A stretch of DNA of 64,000 bases from Scedosporium boydii (GCA_002221725.1 NJFT01000048.1:124001-188000); one strand, 5' to 3'. Shown: positions 1 through 12,610, numbered from the stretch's first letter. Numbers and translations are program-made. Notes: generated from the sequence alone by a model not told the origin.

Positions 1-1679
1 CGTTTATGAGATTTCGAACATCGATTTTTGTATGAAGCAGAGGTCAATACGAATGAACTACTCCACAGAAGCCCGTATCGTCAATACGAGGAGAAGTCAC
101 TCGGGAGATTGACACTCTGTGGTCTACACTGCACTAGGTTGGTGCTTGTCTGATAACGGAAAATGGAAACGTGGACACGAAGTCCACTAGGGTTATGACG
201 GGATGCTTGCTCTGTACCAAAAAGAAAAAAAAAAAAACCCATTGAGATGCCCTTATCAAAGGGGGTTGAGCGTTGGGTGCTGAGCACTGATGCAGTTGAA
301 CTGCAAGGGAGGGTGAAGTAATATTATCAAGGACGTGGGGAGGACTAGGGACGAGGCAAGACGAGCAATTCATCTTTGGCACCCCTTCCCCTGAACACCA
401 ATTAGCACTTGACGTTTTGACAGACATCAATTGATCTTAACACGTCTTCCAATATCTTCAGGGCCCTGTTGCAGGGTCAATTTTACTTCAATGTTCATGC
501 TCCTTCTTGCACATTGGTGCTGAACTGCTCAATCTCCATCTCTCGCCATGTCGCTCTCTGGGCGGCTCTCCAACTTTAACCAACAGGACTGGTCGAGTTT
601 GGTGTTTGTCTCTTGCTTCGCAGAGCCCGCTAAATCGGATACGGATTGTCTGGAGGGGAGATCGCTTCGTCACAACCAATACTTCATGTTCGTCCTTATA
701 CGGGACGGCAACGCCGTTTCCAGGGAGTAATACGGGTGAGCCACAAGTAAAGATTACTGTGTAGGGCCCACTAATACTGTTTCCGTGTCCTATTAATACT
801 TGACCTCGTCCATTGATTTGATTGATCAATCTTGATACGGCTGATGTAATAATGCGTTGATGGTGCTGTTTTGCCGGACGCTTGTGTACTTTTGTACTTT
901 GTTTCAGCGTCCCGGACCCGTTAACGTCAGTTTCTAGTTTGCAGCTTGTAGCCCCCAAAGTCGGATTGATTTTTGTTAGTGCTTTAGTGCCATATGTAGC
1001 CTGTAGTAGAGGTAAGATAAGGAAGATTACTTTGTACTTCGTAGGGAGCGCTAGAGCGTAGTGTACATCTTAGTCCGCCCAATCCCAACTGAACGAAACA
1101 ATCAATCCAACATCAAATCAGGGAAAAAGTTAGTCGTCACCAGGGGACGACTCGGCGTCTTGGATTTCGTCTTCTCGTGTTTTTCTTTCTCACCGTCAAC
1201 GCTCCCTTCTGTTAATTTCTTCTGTTCTGTTCTTTTTCTTTGGTTTCCTATCCTTCTTCTTCTTCTTCTTCTTTATCGAATCCGTCCTTCGTGGTCTCGG
1301 CCCTTTTATTTTCTTCTTCTTGCTCTCATCATGGTTATTTGCATGGTGTAATCGATAGCAAACGACCGACCATTTTCCCGGTTTACCCCCTTCCTCGCGG
1401 GCAGCTAGCCTTCTGTCTTGCACCTCTTCTTCAACGATTCACGAGCATTGCTGTTTCTCCTCTTACTGAGGGTTACTTGCAACCTTTTTGCTTCTCTACC
1501 GAATTCGCTTTTATCGGTGCCGGAGACTCGACCCCCGGGACTATCTGCGTCGACGCTAGATACCCTGCGTTGACAACCCACTTCGCTCCTCGTCCCGGAG
1601 CCCCCCCTTCGACGAACGTGACGGAACCGACGAAGAGCTACGCGGACGGGGACGACACAGACTCCGAAATACAGACACC
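1..1679. other. Upstream region of och1, no gene assigned
   Basis: I can support no gene here. A 156-codon open frame on the minus strand (488-958) has no ATG at its beginning and no recognisable family. The last 500 bases are strongly pyrimidine-rich on the + strand, with a CTT microsatellite at about 1252-1274. That is typical of a fungal promoter and 5' leader for the mannosyltransferase gene that follows. Confidence 0.5.
1252..1274. repeat. (CTT)n microsatellite
   Basis: About seven perfect CTT/TTC units lie inside the pyrimidine-rich leader upstream of och1. Such tracts are common in filamentous fungal 5' leaders. Confidence 0.8.
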
Positions 1680-2891
1680 ATGCTCTCCTTCCGCCGGGCC
1701 CTCGTTGCCGCCGCCTTCCTCCTAACCCTCCTCTTTCTCCTTACAAGATCCCACGAAACAGAGGCCTCCTTAGCAAAAACCACCAAGCCCTCCACCGCCA
1801 ACGGCGCCGACTCCTCCCAGAAGAAGCCCGTAGCCTCTTCCCAAGCAGCAGGCACCACCGCCAGCCAGCCCGACAATGAGCCGCCCTCCACCCAAAAGCC
1901 CATGATCGACCTCTCAACATTACCCCTACGCGAGCAGCTCGCCTACCAATACCCCTACAACCTCAAATCCAAGTTCCCCGCCTACATCTGGCAAACGTGG
2001 AAGCGCACGCCGCAAGACCCCGACTTCGAGTTCCGCGACCATGAGGCCAGCTGGACCGACGAACACCCGGGCTTCATCCACGAGGTCATCACTGACGACG
2101 TGGCTCTCGCCCTCCTTAGCCTCCTTTACGCCTCCGTCCCCGACGTCCTCGACGCTTACAAGTCCCTCCCCCTACCTGTCCTCCGCGCCGACTTCTTCCG
2201 CTACCTAATCCTCTACGCCCGCGGAGGAATCTACTCCGACATTGACACTTTCGCCCTCCGGAGCGCTCTCGAGTGGGTGCCCACCACCATCCCCCGGAAG
2301 TCCGTCGGCCTCGTCATCGGTATCGAGGCTGATCCGGACCGCGAGGACTGGGCTGAGTGGTATAGTCGCCGCATTCAGTTCTGCCAATGGACCATCCAGG
2401 CGAAACCCGGCCACCCCGCCCTGCGCGAGGTCATTGCCCGGATTACCGAGGAGACGCTCAAGAGGAAGAGCGCCGGCACGCTTTTGAAGACGATGGATAA
2501 GAATGTTATCGAGTTTACGGGCCCGGCCGTGTGGACCGACGTGCTCTTTGATTACTTTAACGATAAGAAGTTCTTTGACATCAAGGCGACTGGCGCCGTT
2601 GTGGATTGGCGCAACTTTACGGGTATGGAGGCGCCGAAGAAGGTCGGCGATGTTGTGGTCTTACCCATCACTGGGTTTTCTCCGGGTGTGAGGCAGATGG
2701 GGGCTAAGGATTATGAGGATCCGCAGGCCATGGTGAGGCACGATTTTGAAGGTAGCTTTCCTCTCTTCCTAGAATGAATTCCTGTCTCAGGAGGCACCCT
2801 TTTTGTGTTGTCTGTTGCTAACAACGGCTTATTTATAGGCACCTGGAAACCGGAACACGAGCGCCATATTGGCGAAATCTTTGAAGACTAA
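1680..2891 (+). CDS. och1: Initiation-specific alpha-1,6-mannosyltransferase (Och1-like, GT32)
   Basis: Two exons, 1680-2751 and 2839-2891, with the intron at 2752-2838 (GTAGCT...TTATAG). They give a 374-residue protein. Residues 1-22 hold a short cytoplasmic tail and a hydrophobic signal anchor, as in a Golgi type II membrane protein. A Thr/Ser/Pro-rich stem follows, then the GT32 catalytic domain from about residue 95 (PAYIWQTWK). The metal-binding DXD is D187-I-D189 within RGGIYSDIDT. Family members add the first alpha-1,6-mannose to the N-glycan core in the Golgi, using GDP-mannose. Splicing the short second exon restores a C-terminus containing GTWKPEHERHIG, typical of Och1 proteins, whereas reading through the intron ends in unrelated residues. 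Fungi carry several GT32 paralogues (Och1, Hoc1), so the exact paralogue is less certain than the family. Confidence 0.88.
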
Positions 2892-4038
2892 ATCCTTCCC
2901 CCCCTGACGACAACTAAAACCACCCGTTTGCGTTCTTGTATTGTTTTTTTTTACCCATCCTCTTTTGTTTTATATACATATTCTACTGGGCTTGAAGCGG
3001 ACACCACCAGCTCGCCCTAATGACGCGCCACGAAGCTGTCGAAGCAAACGCATAGCACATCCACAATACCACCACCATATACCTCTCCACCGAAAACCAG
3101 ACGCGGTAGTCTCCAGAGACTCGCTATGATTTCGAAAAGCCCCTTTCCACGAGATAGGGGGTATTGTATTACGTCCAAAAAAGGGTCCCTAAAAACCCAC
3201 GAAGCAGGCCGGCCATATCTATCCGCGAGAGAAGCGGATCTTTAGCCTGGCCTTCTACTTCTTGTTGACATCTTTTTCTTGTTCTTTTTCCTGGACATTT
3301 AGATTTTTTTTCTCTTTTTATAGAACAGGGGCAAAGGGGGCGCATGATTGTTTCATCTGTTTTCTTCTTATTTTCCGGCATTATTTTGCGTGAGGAGTAG
3401 AAATACCGTTCGGATATCCCCTTCAAAAAAACGGGATGATGTGAGATATCATGGGGTCGAGAGATGAGGTTGGAGACCCTTGCTTTTGGACGAGGGTTAG
3501 TGAATGAAAAGAGTTGAAAATTGCAGTTCTTGATTCCTTGTAAACCATTTGATGTTAGCTGTATCAATAGCCGTCGATACCCCCGATGGCATTCGCGATC
3601 CTTTCTCACGAGGTGTAGGTTCCAAGCACGAATGATAAACTAAGTTCCGAGTCACGAACGCGAAGCTCGACGCCATGATATCCAATAATCACATTCATAT
3701 CTACGTATTCTCCCTTTTCCATTAACTCATTTTCTCTTTCTCCCGTCTTTATAACCCTAGTTTTATATGCTGAAAACCGCCCAGAAGGAATATCGAGATC
3801 CAGTCTGTTTCACCTCATCATTTCCCTTTCCCCCGTCGTTTCTTCTCCGCAGCATTAATTACCTCTGGTCTCGTATTCCCTTCCTATCTTCATAGGGCAA
3901 GTGTCTGTATCGTTTCGCGGCGCCCCCAATTACCTCCTAAGCAAGCATGGAACCTCGCAAACACGCGAGGCCCTGCGGTATTAAAAAAAAAAAAAGCAAA
4001 GGACCTCATTAATCCCCTCATTAATCAACCACCCCTAA
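2892..4038. other. Convergent intergenic region between och1 and lag1
   Basis: This holds the 3' ends of two convergent genes. I see T-rich and A-rich runs, including a poly(A) run near 3980, and no credible reading frame. Confidence 0.5.
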
Positions 4039-5908
4039 TTAATCCACCTGCTTCTCGCAGCCAATCCTCCCTAAAAACTCCTTCCTATCGCTGTGCCCGG
4101 GCAGGCTCACGCCAGAAGACGCAGCCTGCCTCTTAACGCGCTTCCTCCTCTCCCACCCCTTAAGATCGAGATCCTCGACGCCGACCTCCTCTTCCAGCGG
4201 CTCGAGGACCTCGACTTCCCCATCGTGCTTCTCGCCCCCCTCATCATCGCTCCTCACGTCCTCGGCCGAACCACCGCTGACGACGCGCACAGCAACACGC
4301 ACAATCATGAAGAACCACAGGATGGTAATGACCTGCAGGGCGAGGAGGGAGCCGAGGAAGGCCCACCTGACGGCGGGGGTGAAGCAGACGCGGCCCTCGG
4401 GGTTCAGGAAGGGTTCGATGAGGTAGGCGTAGTCGGCGGGGGGGTCGTTGGGGCCGGTCAGGGTCTGGGCGCTGCCCTCGAAGCAGCCGCCGGAGATGAG
4501 GAGGGGGGTGTGGGCGTAGATGGACCAGCAGACCATCAGGTAGAAGATGTGACGGGCGAAGACCCAGGAGACCATGAAGACGCCGAACATGATGTCGCAG
4601 ATTGTGGTGTAGCCAGTGTACTTGAGGCACTTGGCAAGCTGGGAAGAAAGAGACAGATCAGTAACTGAGTAAGCTAGACTGGTAAATGAGCACGTGAGAC
4701 GCCTACCGGAAGGAAAATGTCAACAACATCCATGAGGACGAGGACGAGGTTGCCCACGCGGGTATGATGGTAGAAGTAGGAGGAAGAAAGCAAGCCGATG
4801 GTGATAAAGTGGTGGGTCAGCATCTGGTTGTGATCCTTGCGTCGCTCCTCCATGTAGATGACAAGGATCTGCTGCAGCCAAAAGGCCCATTGAGCCAGCA
4901 CGTAGCCCTTAATCAGGCCGGGCAGTTCCCTCTGGGGCCAGTCGGTCCAGAGCTCGTGGAGGTTGAGCCAGTATTTAGAGTTGTAGTAGATGTACTGCAG
5001 GAAGTTAGAAGGAGAGGCTAAGCATTGCTCGGGGCGTGAGGAATCTCAAACATACCACGCCGAGGGGCCAGAAGATGGTGTAATACACGAGTAGCCAGGC
5101 CTGCTCGCTGAATCGCGCCAAGTCCTTCCTCTTGGAAACACCGCCTAGCTTCGCGATGGGGGCGAGGATGTACTCCATGACACCGGCACGTAGGCCGGTG
5201 AAGAGGATGATGCAGAAGGCGATAAAGTAGCCATCGTCGAAGCCAACGCCGTACTTTCCCGTCTCAGGATTATAGTACGAGTATGTGACGAACTTGGAGG
5301 TAACGGGTCTCGCCTTGGGGATACAAGCGTGGGCGAGGAGGAGGAGAGCGATGAGGTTGAAGGCGAGGCCTGCACAAGAGCACACGGGTTTGGTTAGCCT
5401 TTTTGATACCAGATGAGACTATTTTTTTAAGAACAGAATGCTTCCAGAACGTCGGGCGAGACACAGGACGGTTGGAATTGTGAGTCGGGGAGATAGTGGT
5501 GGGGTTCGACATCCGAAGTGGCTGCGCCAAAAAGCTTCTTCATCCAAATGTCGAGATGCCCTGAAAGCTTAAATAAAAGCTAAGACCAGGCCCAGGAACA
5601 GCCGTCTCCCATCTCGGTTTTCGCGACAAGGGGGTAGCGCTAGCCATTGACTGGAGAGCGACAATGCATTGCATGAAACTATAAAGAGAAAAAAAAGGAG
5701 AGGGGAAAAAATCTCCAAAGCGTCCGAACATACCGATCTGGTTCTCAACAAACAGGCGCGCTAATAACCTGAAGCTGCTTTCATCCTTCCTCTTGACTCT
5801 CCTGACCAGAACATTCGTCCTCTGTTTGTAAAGGGGCCCGTACATGTATTCCCAGGCCGCGCGAGGGGTCACCGTCGCCGCCTGCGGTCGTCGCGAAGAC
5901 GTCGCCAT
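4039..5908 (-). CDS. lag1: Ceramide synthase catalytic subunit (Lag1/Lac1 family)
   Basis: Four exons on the minus strand: 5908-5734, 5369-5056, 4994-4707 and 4638-4039, giving 458 residues. All junctions keep frame with GT-AG borders. The TRAM-LAG1-CLN8 (TLC) domain fills residues about 110-330. Its Lag motif has the paired catalytic histidines H224-H225, in DHNQMLTHH, and the acidic segment LMDVVDIF near 250. Several hydrophobic segments mark it as an ER membrane enzyme. The family joins a sphingoid base to an acyl-CoA to make (dihydro)ceramide. The C-terminal tail (last 100 residues) is highly charged with acidic runs and a basic KRVKR stretch, as expected for a cytosolic tail. Filamentous fungi usually have two paralogues (LagA/BarA type), and I cannot tell which this is. 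Confidence 0.9.
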
Positions 5909-8096
5909 TGTCGTTATCGTGCGTGGATCGTGTCTGTTTCGTAGAAATCGCGTTGAGGGGAGTGTTTTCAGAGTATATTTAGAAGTTGTCTTTCGTTTCT
6001 GTCGTCGTTAAGAAAAAGGGATTTCGTCAAATTATCAGCCCCGAACCTCGGTCTTCCCCTGGTTTTCTGTTGCTCTTTTCTTTTTTTTTCGCTCCAGGAG
6101 TTGTTGCGCTAGAGTGTTGGAGCGATCGCAATACTTTTTTAAGTGTGGCGGGTCAAGTAACTTCGGAAATCGAAAGTACTTGTACGAGCTGGGGTTGGCC
6201 TGGCCAGGTGCTAAAAGGGGGGGCAAGACACAGCAGCGAAGGAGGACGCCCAGAGAAATTGGTGCGAAGCAATTGGAGGAGACGAGGTCGGATGAGAAGA
6301 TCACGGGGAGAGCAAAGAGAAAGAGCAGAATGGAGAAGAACGATTGAAATCAGAAGATCGAACCAGCTCCTGCGGGCGGGTCCGACGAACAGCGACGGCA
6401 GGGGAGGCGAGGGAACATCAAAATCGAACAATGGATTTTGAATTGGGGGGGAGCGGGATTCGAGGATGGAGAAGTTCCAAGTTCATTTGGACATTTGGTG
6501 TTGCCTTTTTGCTGCTCGAATTCTCGTGCTGCATAGAAGAAGGCGGTCAGGGGTTACTTGCAGTTTTGCTTGCAGTGGACAGAAGAGGAGCTTGGCTTGG
6601 AACTGTTTGATGTTGTGCTCTCTCCTATTACGAGGTACCGCCCGAGCTTAATTTTTTTTTTTTTTTTTTTCTTTTTCAACAGTCTTTTCTTTTCGTCTTG
6701 TCTCCCTCCCCGGTCTTTTCCATTGATTTTGTTGCTCTTTGCGTCGGTTTGTTGCTATGGCTTTGCTGCTACCCCTGTTCTGTTCTCCCTCCTGACAGGG
6801 GCCTTCTGCTTGCGTTTGTACTTGTACCTCCGAGATCAAGCATTGAGGAATTTCCAGGGTCGCCAGACCGTGCCGCCTGCTTGCCTAGGAACGAAGTACC
6901 TCATAATATTGAGTCCCTTCAACACCTCGGAGCTGTGGTAAGGGCGATGTATACTCGCCCGCCAGTCCCCTATCGTTCCCAATAATTGATTTTCTATCGA
7001 GTGTTGATGGGACCCCCAAAATTCAACATTGAACTTCACCTCTCCTCAAATTAGCTCTAGTAAAACCCGTCCCAGTTTTTAATTCTGTTGCCTGTTGCTC
7101 AGTGCCCACCGGTCCCTCAATGTCCGTCCCCATGGGCCATGGAACCATGTCGCATCAACCCGACCCGCGCAATTGCCGACGCTGCTATTCGTCGGTCCAT
7201 CTTGCTTCTTCTCGATCCAGCAAGTAGCAACGCCCCAATCGGACACGCACCTGATCTTGGCCCCTGGACACGGACAACGGGGCGTCTGGATAAACCGAGC
7301 TGCCCGTGGAGATCAGATTATCCCAATTCCTTTGATCATTCCATCATTTGCACTTTCCTGTTCCTGGTCTCTAACCTGCGAGACCAGAGCCGGCACTACT
7401 AAACCTATCTTCTGATCCGTCTTCTGTATTTATTAAGCCGCGACCCTTTTAGATTCACTGTTAATTAAAATCGATACACATACGATGTAAGGGTTCAAAG
7501 CCCAAGCTCGAAAAAACAGCTTTGCGCCTCCATGTCCTATTCCGGGATTTTCCATGCTGAAATCTATTCTCGTTCTCGAGGCTTCCGGTCCAAGCTGTCA
7601 GTAATGCGTCGGGAGGGAGTAGCTCTGGCTGCGATTAGCTGGAAGATGTGCATTTCAATACCACATCTTGACCTTCAGCACACCAATCAGATCCATCACC
7701 CTAAGGAACCTTGAGCGTTGACGACTGGGGAAGCTCGGGGATCCTACGCGGCACCATCATGTCGCATGGAGAACACGCCAAAGGTATGAAATAGCCATAG
7801 AAGATATCGCACGCCTCGGTACTAGATTCTTCAAGTTTCATTTATTACTTTGTAGATCGACTAAAATACTTGCGTACTCTTGGGCGTGCTCTCTCCAACT
7901 GACAGGGCGGATTTGACGTGTGACAACATCCAAGATGGTGATCAAATCAATGGCGGCAAGGGCCAACTGTATTATGTAATACACCTCCCATTCCAATGTC
8001 CAATGTCTCAACGACAATAAGTTCACAAGGCGACCAAGTAAACATCAAGGAATCGCGTCGGCCTCTCTCGCGTTGCTCCTTTCGTTTAGGAGGGAA
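5909..8096. other. Intergenic region, no gene supported
   Basis: About 2.2 kb between the divergent lag1 promoter and a broken gene. It contains homopolymer T (6652-6670), pyrimidine-rich DNA on both sides of lag1, and only short frames without family resemblance or consistent splice signals. Confidence 0.45.
6652..6670. repeat. Poly(T) tract
   Basis: An uninterrupted run of about 19 T in non-coding DNA. Confidence 0.7.
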
Positions 8097-9208
8097 ATGG
8101 CCGAAAACACACCCCAGACCCTCGCCCTCCCTCCTGGGGAGCAAGAACGCAGAAAAAAGTTGCGTCTTTCGGACCTGAAGGCCCTCAAGGCTCTACGAAA
8201 GGAACTCAAAGTCATCGGCAAGGAGTCGTGCATAATCACATCTGACTTCCTCCAGCGACATCAAATCGAGGTGCTGGATCCTTTGGACCTCGACGATGAG
8301 CTTGGCTTGGGAGACCGACACCCTCGATTCTTCGCACCGATCCCCGCCAGTGAAGCTCGCCGAGCCGTGCGACGACACAGGAAGATGTACCCGGGGAATT
8401 GGCAGAAACCCTGCTTTCGTAGCCTTGAAGACCATTTCCAGACCCAGCTCCCGGCCTGCTCTTTCAAGATAGACGCCGATCGTCGCTGCAGTTACTTGTT
8501 AGGGTCATTCCTGATGCTGGATTCTCCCCCTTGGAAGTCAACGTTGGTATCAATCCGAGTTCTGCCCTGCTGGAGAAAGTTGTACTCTAAGAGGCGATTT
8601 TATACGTTCTAGGAAAATCTACGAGGATGTGCAGCTTCTGACTCCGGCGGGCATGCTTGGCCCGGACGAAATATGTCCTTTCAGAGTGCGCCGCTGTTTT
8701 CGTCTTGCTGATGATTCCGCGCCGCATATGATCGGGATGTCCTACGAAGGCTACCTCCCGACAGAAGAAATGCATACGGGCGAGATACTGTTTGCGGTCA
8801 CGCTACTTCGAGATATACTTAAGCGTCAGGTTCTCGAAAATCACTGCACAATTCCTGTATGTATACGTTCCCTTCGAGAGGAGCTTCGCAGCAAGGAATC
8901 TCTATTTAACCAAAAGCTCCCTCGCACCTTGCGGTGGCTAGGTTCTTATTGCCAACTTTCTCCATGGATGCGTCCGCATCTCCCAGTTTCATTTGCGAGG
9001 TGGTAGATTATACGTCCGACAATCAAAGTATCTGGAATATCATTGCGACAAGGCTAGACACGAGGTATACAAGACGTTGAGTTGGTTCGCGGGAGTTGCA
9101 ATAGGTACAACTCGGTATAATCCCCTCGCAGCATGCCAGCCCCCCACCACCGAGCCAGTTCGCTTGCCCAACTCTGCTCCCTCCATCCCACCCATGGCCA
9201 GAGCATAA
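8097..9208 (+). pseudogene. Frame-broken fungal-specific hypothetical gene
   Basis: The coding signal begins at ATG 8097 (MAENTPQTL) and ends at 9208, but it cannot be read in one frame. Residues in frame A run to about 8487. The plausible continuation (SLQLLVRVIPDAGFSPLEVN) lies one base out and stops at TAA 8588-8590. The next block (SRKIYEDVQLLTPAGMLG) is in a third frame, reached through a TTTT run near 8597-8602. No GT-AG intron bridges these switches. A normal intron does exist downstream at 8857-8941 (GTATGT...GCTAG), joining CTIP to VLIANFLHG and leading to VYKTLSWFAGVAIG. Clean splicing in one half and indel-type breaks in the other suggest a recently inactivated gene. The protein resembles a fungal-only family of unknown role, and I cannot name a function. 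Assembly error at three sites is the alternative. Confidence 0.6.
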
Positions 9209-10275
9209 GGATTACTCTGATTTCCACCATGCTATCCTTATTTTGCAGGTGTAGGTTTCTTTTTTCTTTCTTCCATTTTCCCTTTTTGTTTTGTTCTCTC
9301 CTCCTTTTCCCCCTCTTTCTCTCTCTCTCTTTTCATAGAAGCTGAGGCTTGCTCGGCTCGTGGAGTTGGGAAGACACAGCTCAGCTTGGAGTCTAGCCTC
9401 TCGAGTCTAATTCCTTCTGTCATCCCCGAGGCAGGCAGCCCAAGATGTCATTTGTCGAAGAAGCGCCGGTTTCCTCCATGGGTGGGTAGGTGGGTAACAC
9501 AAGGCTAGGCCAGTCTCAGGTCATGGACCTAAAATAAGCACTGGCATGGTTTGGTCGCATTGTTTGGCCCAGCCCATCGAGCCCTCGCATCGGTTGGGCT
9601 AGAAAAAAAGGAATTGTTTGGATCGTTGAGAGTATTATTTTCCCATTCCCAGCGCCAACCTCCGTGGGCCGCCTAATGCGCCATCCTGTGCCTCGGGGAA
9701 CCATTCCATCCGAGGGCTCTTGACCGCGTTCGATGTCGGCGGCAACGTGAAACCCCCCCCCCCCGGATAGCAGCAGCGAGCTTTGCGGCCTCGCCAATCG
9801 CGTGTCCAGGTAACCGCCGAACAGCGACATCCGTCGGTTTGCCAAGGCCGAAATTCAAAGAGGCCGACGTCACCAATCCCCGCCCCCAAGATACGCGCCG
9901 TAGGAGCCGCCCTGAAACGCAACGCATCAATTGTCGGTGTCATCACCAAGACGCCATTAACCAATCCCTCGATGATGGCCAGGCCAGTTTTAGCACGCAT
10001 GCCCACCATCAATTGAGAAGGGCAGTCAACATTTCCGAAGCGCCAACACTGAGTTACACTCAAAGGCTGCGTTGGGGTTGGGGGGCGGTGCATCTTTTTG
10101 CTCGAAGCCAGCGTCCGGAAAACGCATATAATAATCGACAGATCCTTGACGTGGAGCTATGCAATGATCTACTCACTACAGTAGCTTCCACTCTTCTTGC
10201 CTTCATTGTTCGTCATTTTTAGTTTCCCTTCCTACACCGTTGCCTCCGTTAAGTCTTGCACCATCGCCAAACATC
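9209..10275. other. Upstream region of the PD-(D/E)XK-like gene
   Basis: No gene is supported. It contains a C-rich homopolymer near 9752-9764, pyrimidine runs near 9250-9340, and a TATA-like stretch (CATATAATAA) at about 10125-10134, roughly 145 bases before the next start codon. Confidence 0.45.
10124..10132 (+). promoter_or_regulatory. TATA-like element
   Basis: An ATATAATAA-type sequence about 145 bases upstream of the ATG at 10276 is a reasonable TATA position for the downstream gene. The call rests on sequence and position alone. Confidence 0.3.
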
Positions 10276-11690
10276 ATGGCTCAAGAGAGCGGTAACCCCA
10301 AAACCTCGACAGAGTGGGAGGGCTACATGCAGGAAGAGGGCCTAGATTCCGAGGAAATCAAGGTTTCGGATATATCCTATCGGTCGGCGTCAAAACTAGA
10401 CTTCCGAATGTTTCTCTGCTTGAAAGTCTTGGTGGAGAAATATCTGCCTAGCGAGCTGGACGTGCAGGCTATCGTCGACGCATCCTATGAGCCACCGGAT
10501 TTCGAGCCTTTGAAAGACGTTATCGACAAGTGCGGCGGACAAGGAGACCCCTTCAGGGTAAAGGGTCTTACACCGAACTTGTTCAGCACCCACCAGTACT
10601 TGACACACCTTGTCCTGAACTCGGAGAAGATCGAACCTGATGATGGGGCTTCCAAACTCGCAATCTTCCAACAGTACCTGCAAAAGGAGAGTGAGAAGAA
10701 GGCGATTAAAGCAATGAAGGCACTCAGCGTCAACAACCCCTCTCCTCCCGGGAGTACCGCCTCAACTTCATCGCCAAGTGCCCCATCGACTTCATTGTCA
10801 AGTGCCTCCTCCGTCGTAGCCGCCTCGCCTTCGTCGAACCCTCAGGCTCAATACGAGGCTGTAGTGAACATGTCTCTCGTCGTCTTTCTTTCCAGCATCA
10901 GGCTCCACTCTACCGAGCTGGAGGCCGCGTGGGTAGCCCACTGGCATCCGGATCCCAAGGCATTCACACTGAAGAATTCTCAGGGTCAACAATTGCTTCA
11001 GGCCCGAGTGGACGGCTATCTCTCCCGGATGGGCTCGAGGGATGCCGTTGCGATCCTCGAGACAAAGCCGTTTGTCCGCGAGGCCAAGCGTGACGACATA
11101 GAAAGACAGGAAGGCGCCCAGATGGCGGCCTGGATTGCGTCTGACCCCGGATCCAAAGCACCTGGCGTCCTTAGGAAAGCTAACGAGCGTGATATTCGAC
11201 GGTATGTTGTTTCCTACCCTTTGCCCACCTGCCCAAACCACAATCTTCTGGTCTTAACCTCGATGGGGAAAGACACGACTACAGAGGCCTTTGCGCTAAC
11301 CATCATTCTTTGCTATTTAGTCGGGTCCTGATTTCTCAGGATAGACACGAGATATACGTGACCATCGCGGAGTATGACGTCGACTATGTCGAGTACATCA
11401 CGGATGAGAGGGTCGGTGGGCTCGCAGGCCGCGAAACTCCTCCCACGCCGTCGCGCCCGCCGGTTAAGAAGAGAGCAAATTCAGACTCTTCCTCGGAGTC
11501 GGGTGCGTCATCTCATGCATCATCCCACCCGTCGTCCCATGCATCGTCCAAGGGCTCTTCGCACGGGCGTGGACCGAACGCAGGCTTCCTGAAGATGAAC
11601 GTGTACGGGCCTTTCCGCATCAATTATGCCAAGGAAATGAAGAATCTTGCGCAAATTGTTACGCATCTCTGCGTAGCTCTCTTTGCCTGA
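10276..11690 (+). CDS. Fungal protein with PD-(D/E)XK-like nuclease signature
   Basis: Two exons, 10276-11201 and 11321-11690, with a 119-nt intron (GTATGT...TTTAG), giving 431 residues. ATG 10276 is chosen because the open frame upstream has no other ATG. The central region carries D246 in ARVDGYL, then E262-T-K264 in AILETKPF, then a Gln/Arg helix (ERQEGAQMAAWI). This D...ExK pattern is the signature of PD-(D/E)XK nuclease-like domains found in many uncharacterised fungal proteins. The C-terminal block (MNVYGPFRINY) is also typical of that group. A Ser/Ala/Pro spacer lies at residues 155-195 and a Ser-His-Ala/Pro repeat (about 400 nt before the end) precedes the last block. Substrate and role are unknown. 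Unlike its upstream neighbour, the gene is fully open. Confidence 0.72.
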
Positions 11691-12610
11691 GCGACTTCTT
11701 GTTTAAAACGGTGGAACCTGATGGTTGTGTTTGCGGTCTCGAAATGGGGGGGCATAGGAGATAATTGTGGCAAAGCGAGATTGACGATCCCCTTATCGAT
11801 CCCTTTCCTACCAGACGCCATCATCCTCGTTTGTCTTACTCGTTTTGTCTACTCGTTTTGTCTACTCGTTTTGTCAATTGTCAATTTGGAGGAGGGGGTG
11901 GCATCTCGTTGTAGGCGGGCAAATTTATTGATTGTCATCTCAGTATTACTCTTATTACTCCATTGCCTGCAAAAATATAGCCCTAGCTGTTTTATTCATG
12001 CTATCTCCATCCAAGACTCGAAATGAAAGGAAATAAAACAGCACGGAACTCTGGATCCATCAGCAGAAGAAATCCCCCGACCACCACTTTCGGCTCCGAG
12101 AACTCGCCGGGTGGATGACTCGAGCTCTGGAACCGCAGGCGAGAGTCAACCAATGATATTGACATCTCAGTTGTCAAGTACAGTGCGAAATTAATCCGCG
12201 TTCTGGCGCCAAACAGTGCCCAAACGTGCTTGATTCTAGACCAAGGAACAGGCCAGGACAGCCACTCACACTGTAGGTAGATTACTCGCATCGGCACTGT
12301 ATTGACTGTGGACTGAGGTACTCAGGTATGCAGCACCAATTCCCGACTTACTAACAACCACATGACGCCAGCATTTCATTGTTCACAGCAACGAGGAAGC
12401 TGCCCTCCGTGTCCCCACCTAGTTTACCTCATCATCTTCAAACAGGCCTCAGCCTCCTCCTCCTCAGCAACAAACAACCCCTCTCTCTCGCAAACCGAGT
12501 CTATAACTATCGATCCGGCTCTTGAAATCGGAAAGACAGCAGGAAGAGTGTCTTCCTTTTCTATTTTCCGACATAAAAACACCTAGTCGCTTCCACGAAG
12601 CAGATCCGTC
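11691..12610. other. Intergenic region before the Bax-inhibitor gene
   Basis: No gene is supported. The only structured element is the 13-bp tandem repeat listed separately. CT-rich leader sequence precedes the next ATG. Confidence 0.45.
11837..11875. repeat. Three tandem copies of a 13-bp unit
   Basis: The unit TACTCGTTTTGTC occurs three times without interruption. It lies in the 3' flank of the PD-(D/E)XK-like gene. Confidence 0.85.

Noticed and set aside
488..958. A 156-codon open frame on the minus strand at the window start
   Set aside because: It begins at a non-ATG codon, has only one internal Met near the end, shows no family motif, and no good splice sites were seen to connect it to other exons.
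7487..7510. A GGGTTCAAAGCCC string resembling a tRNA T-arm (B box)
   Set aside because: There is no matching A box, acceptor stem or anticodon arm in the flanking 80 bases.
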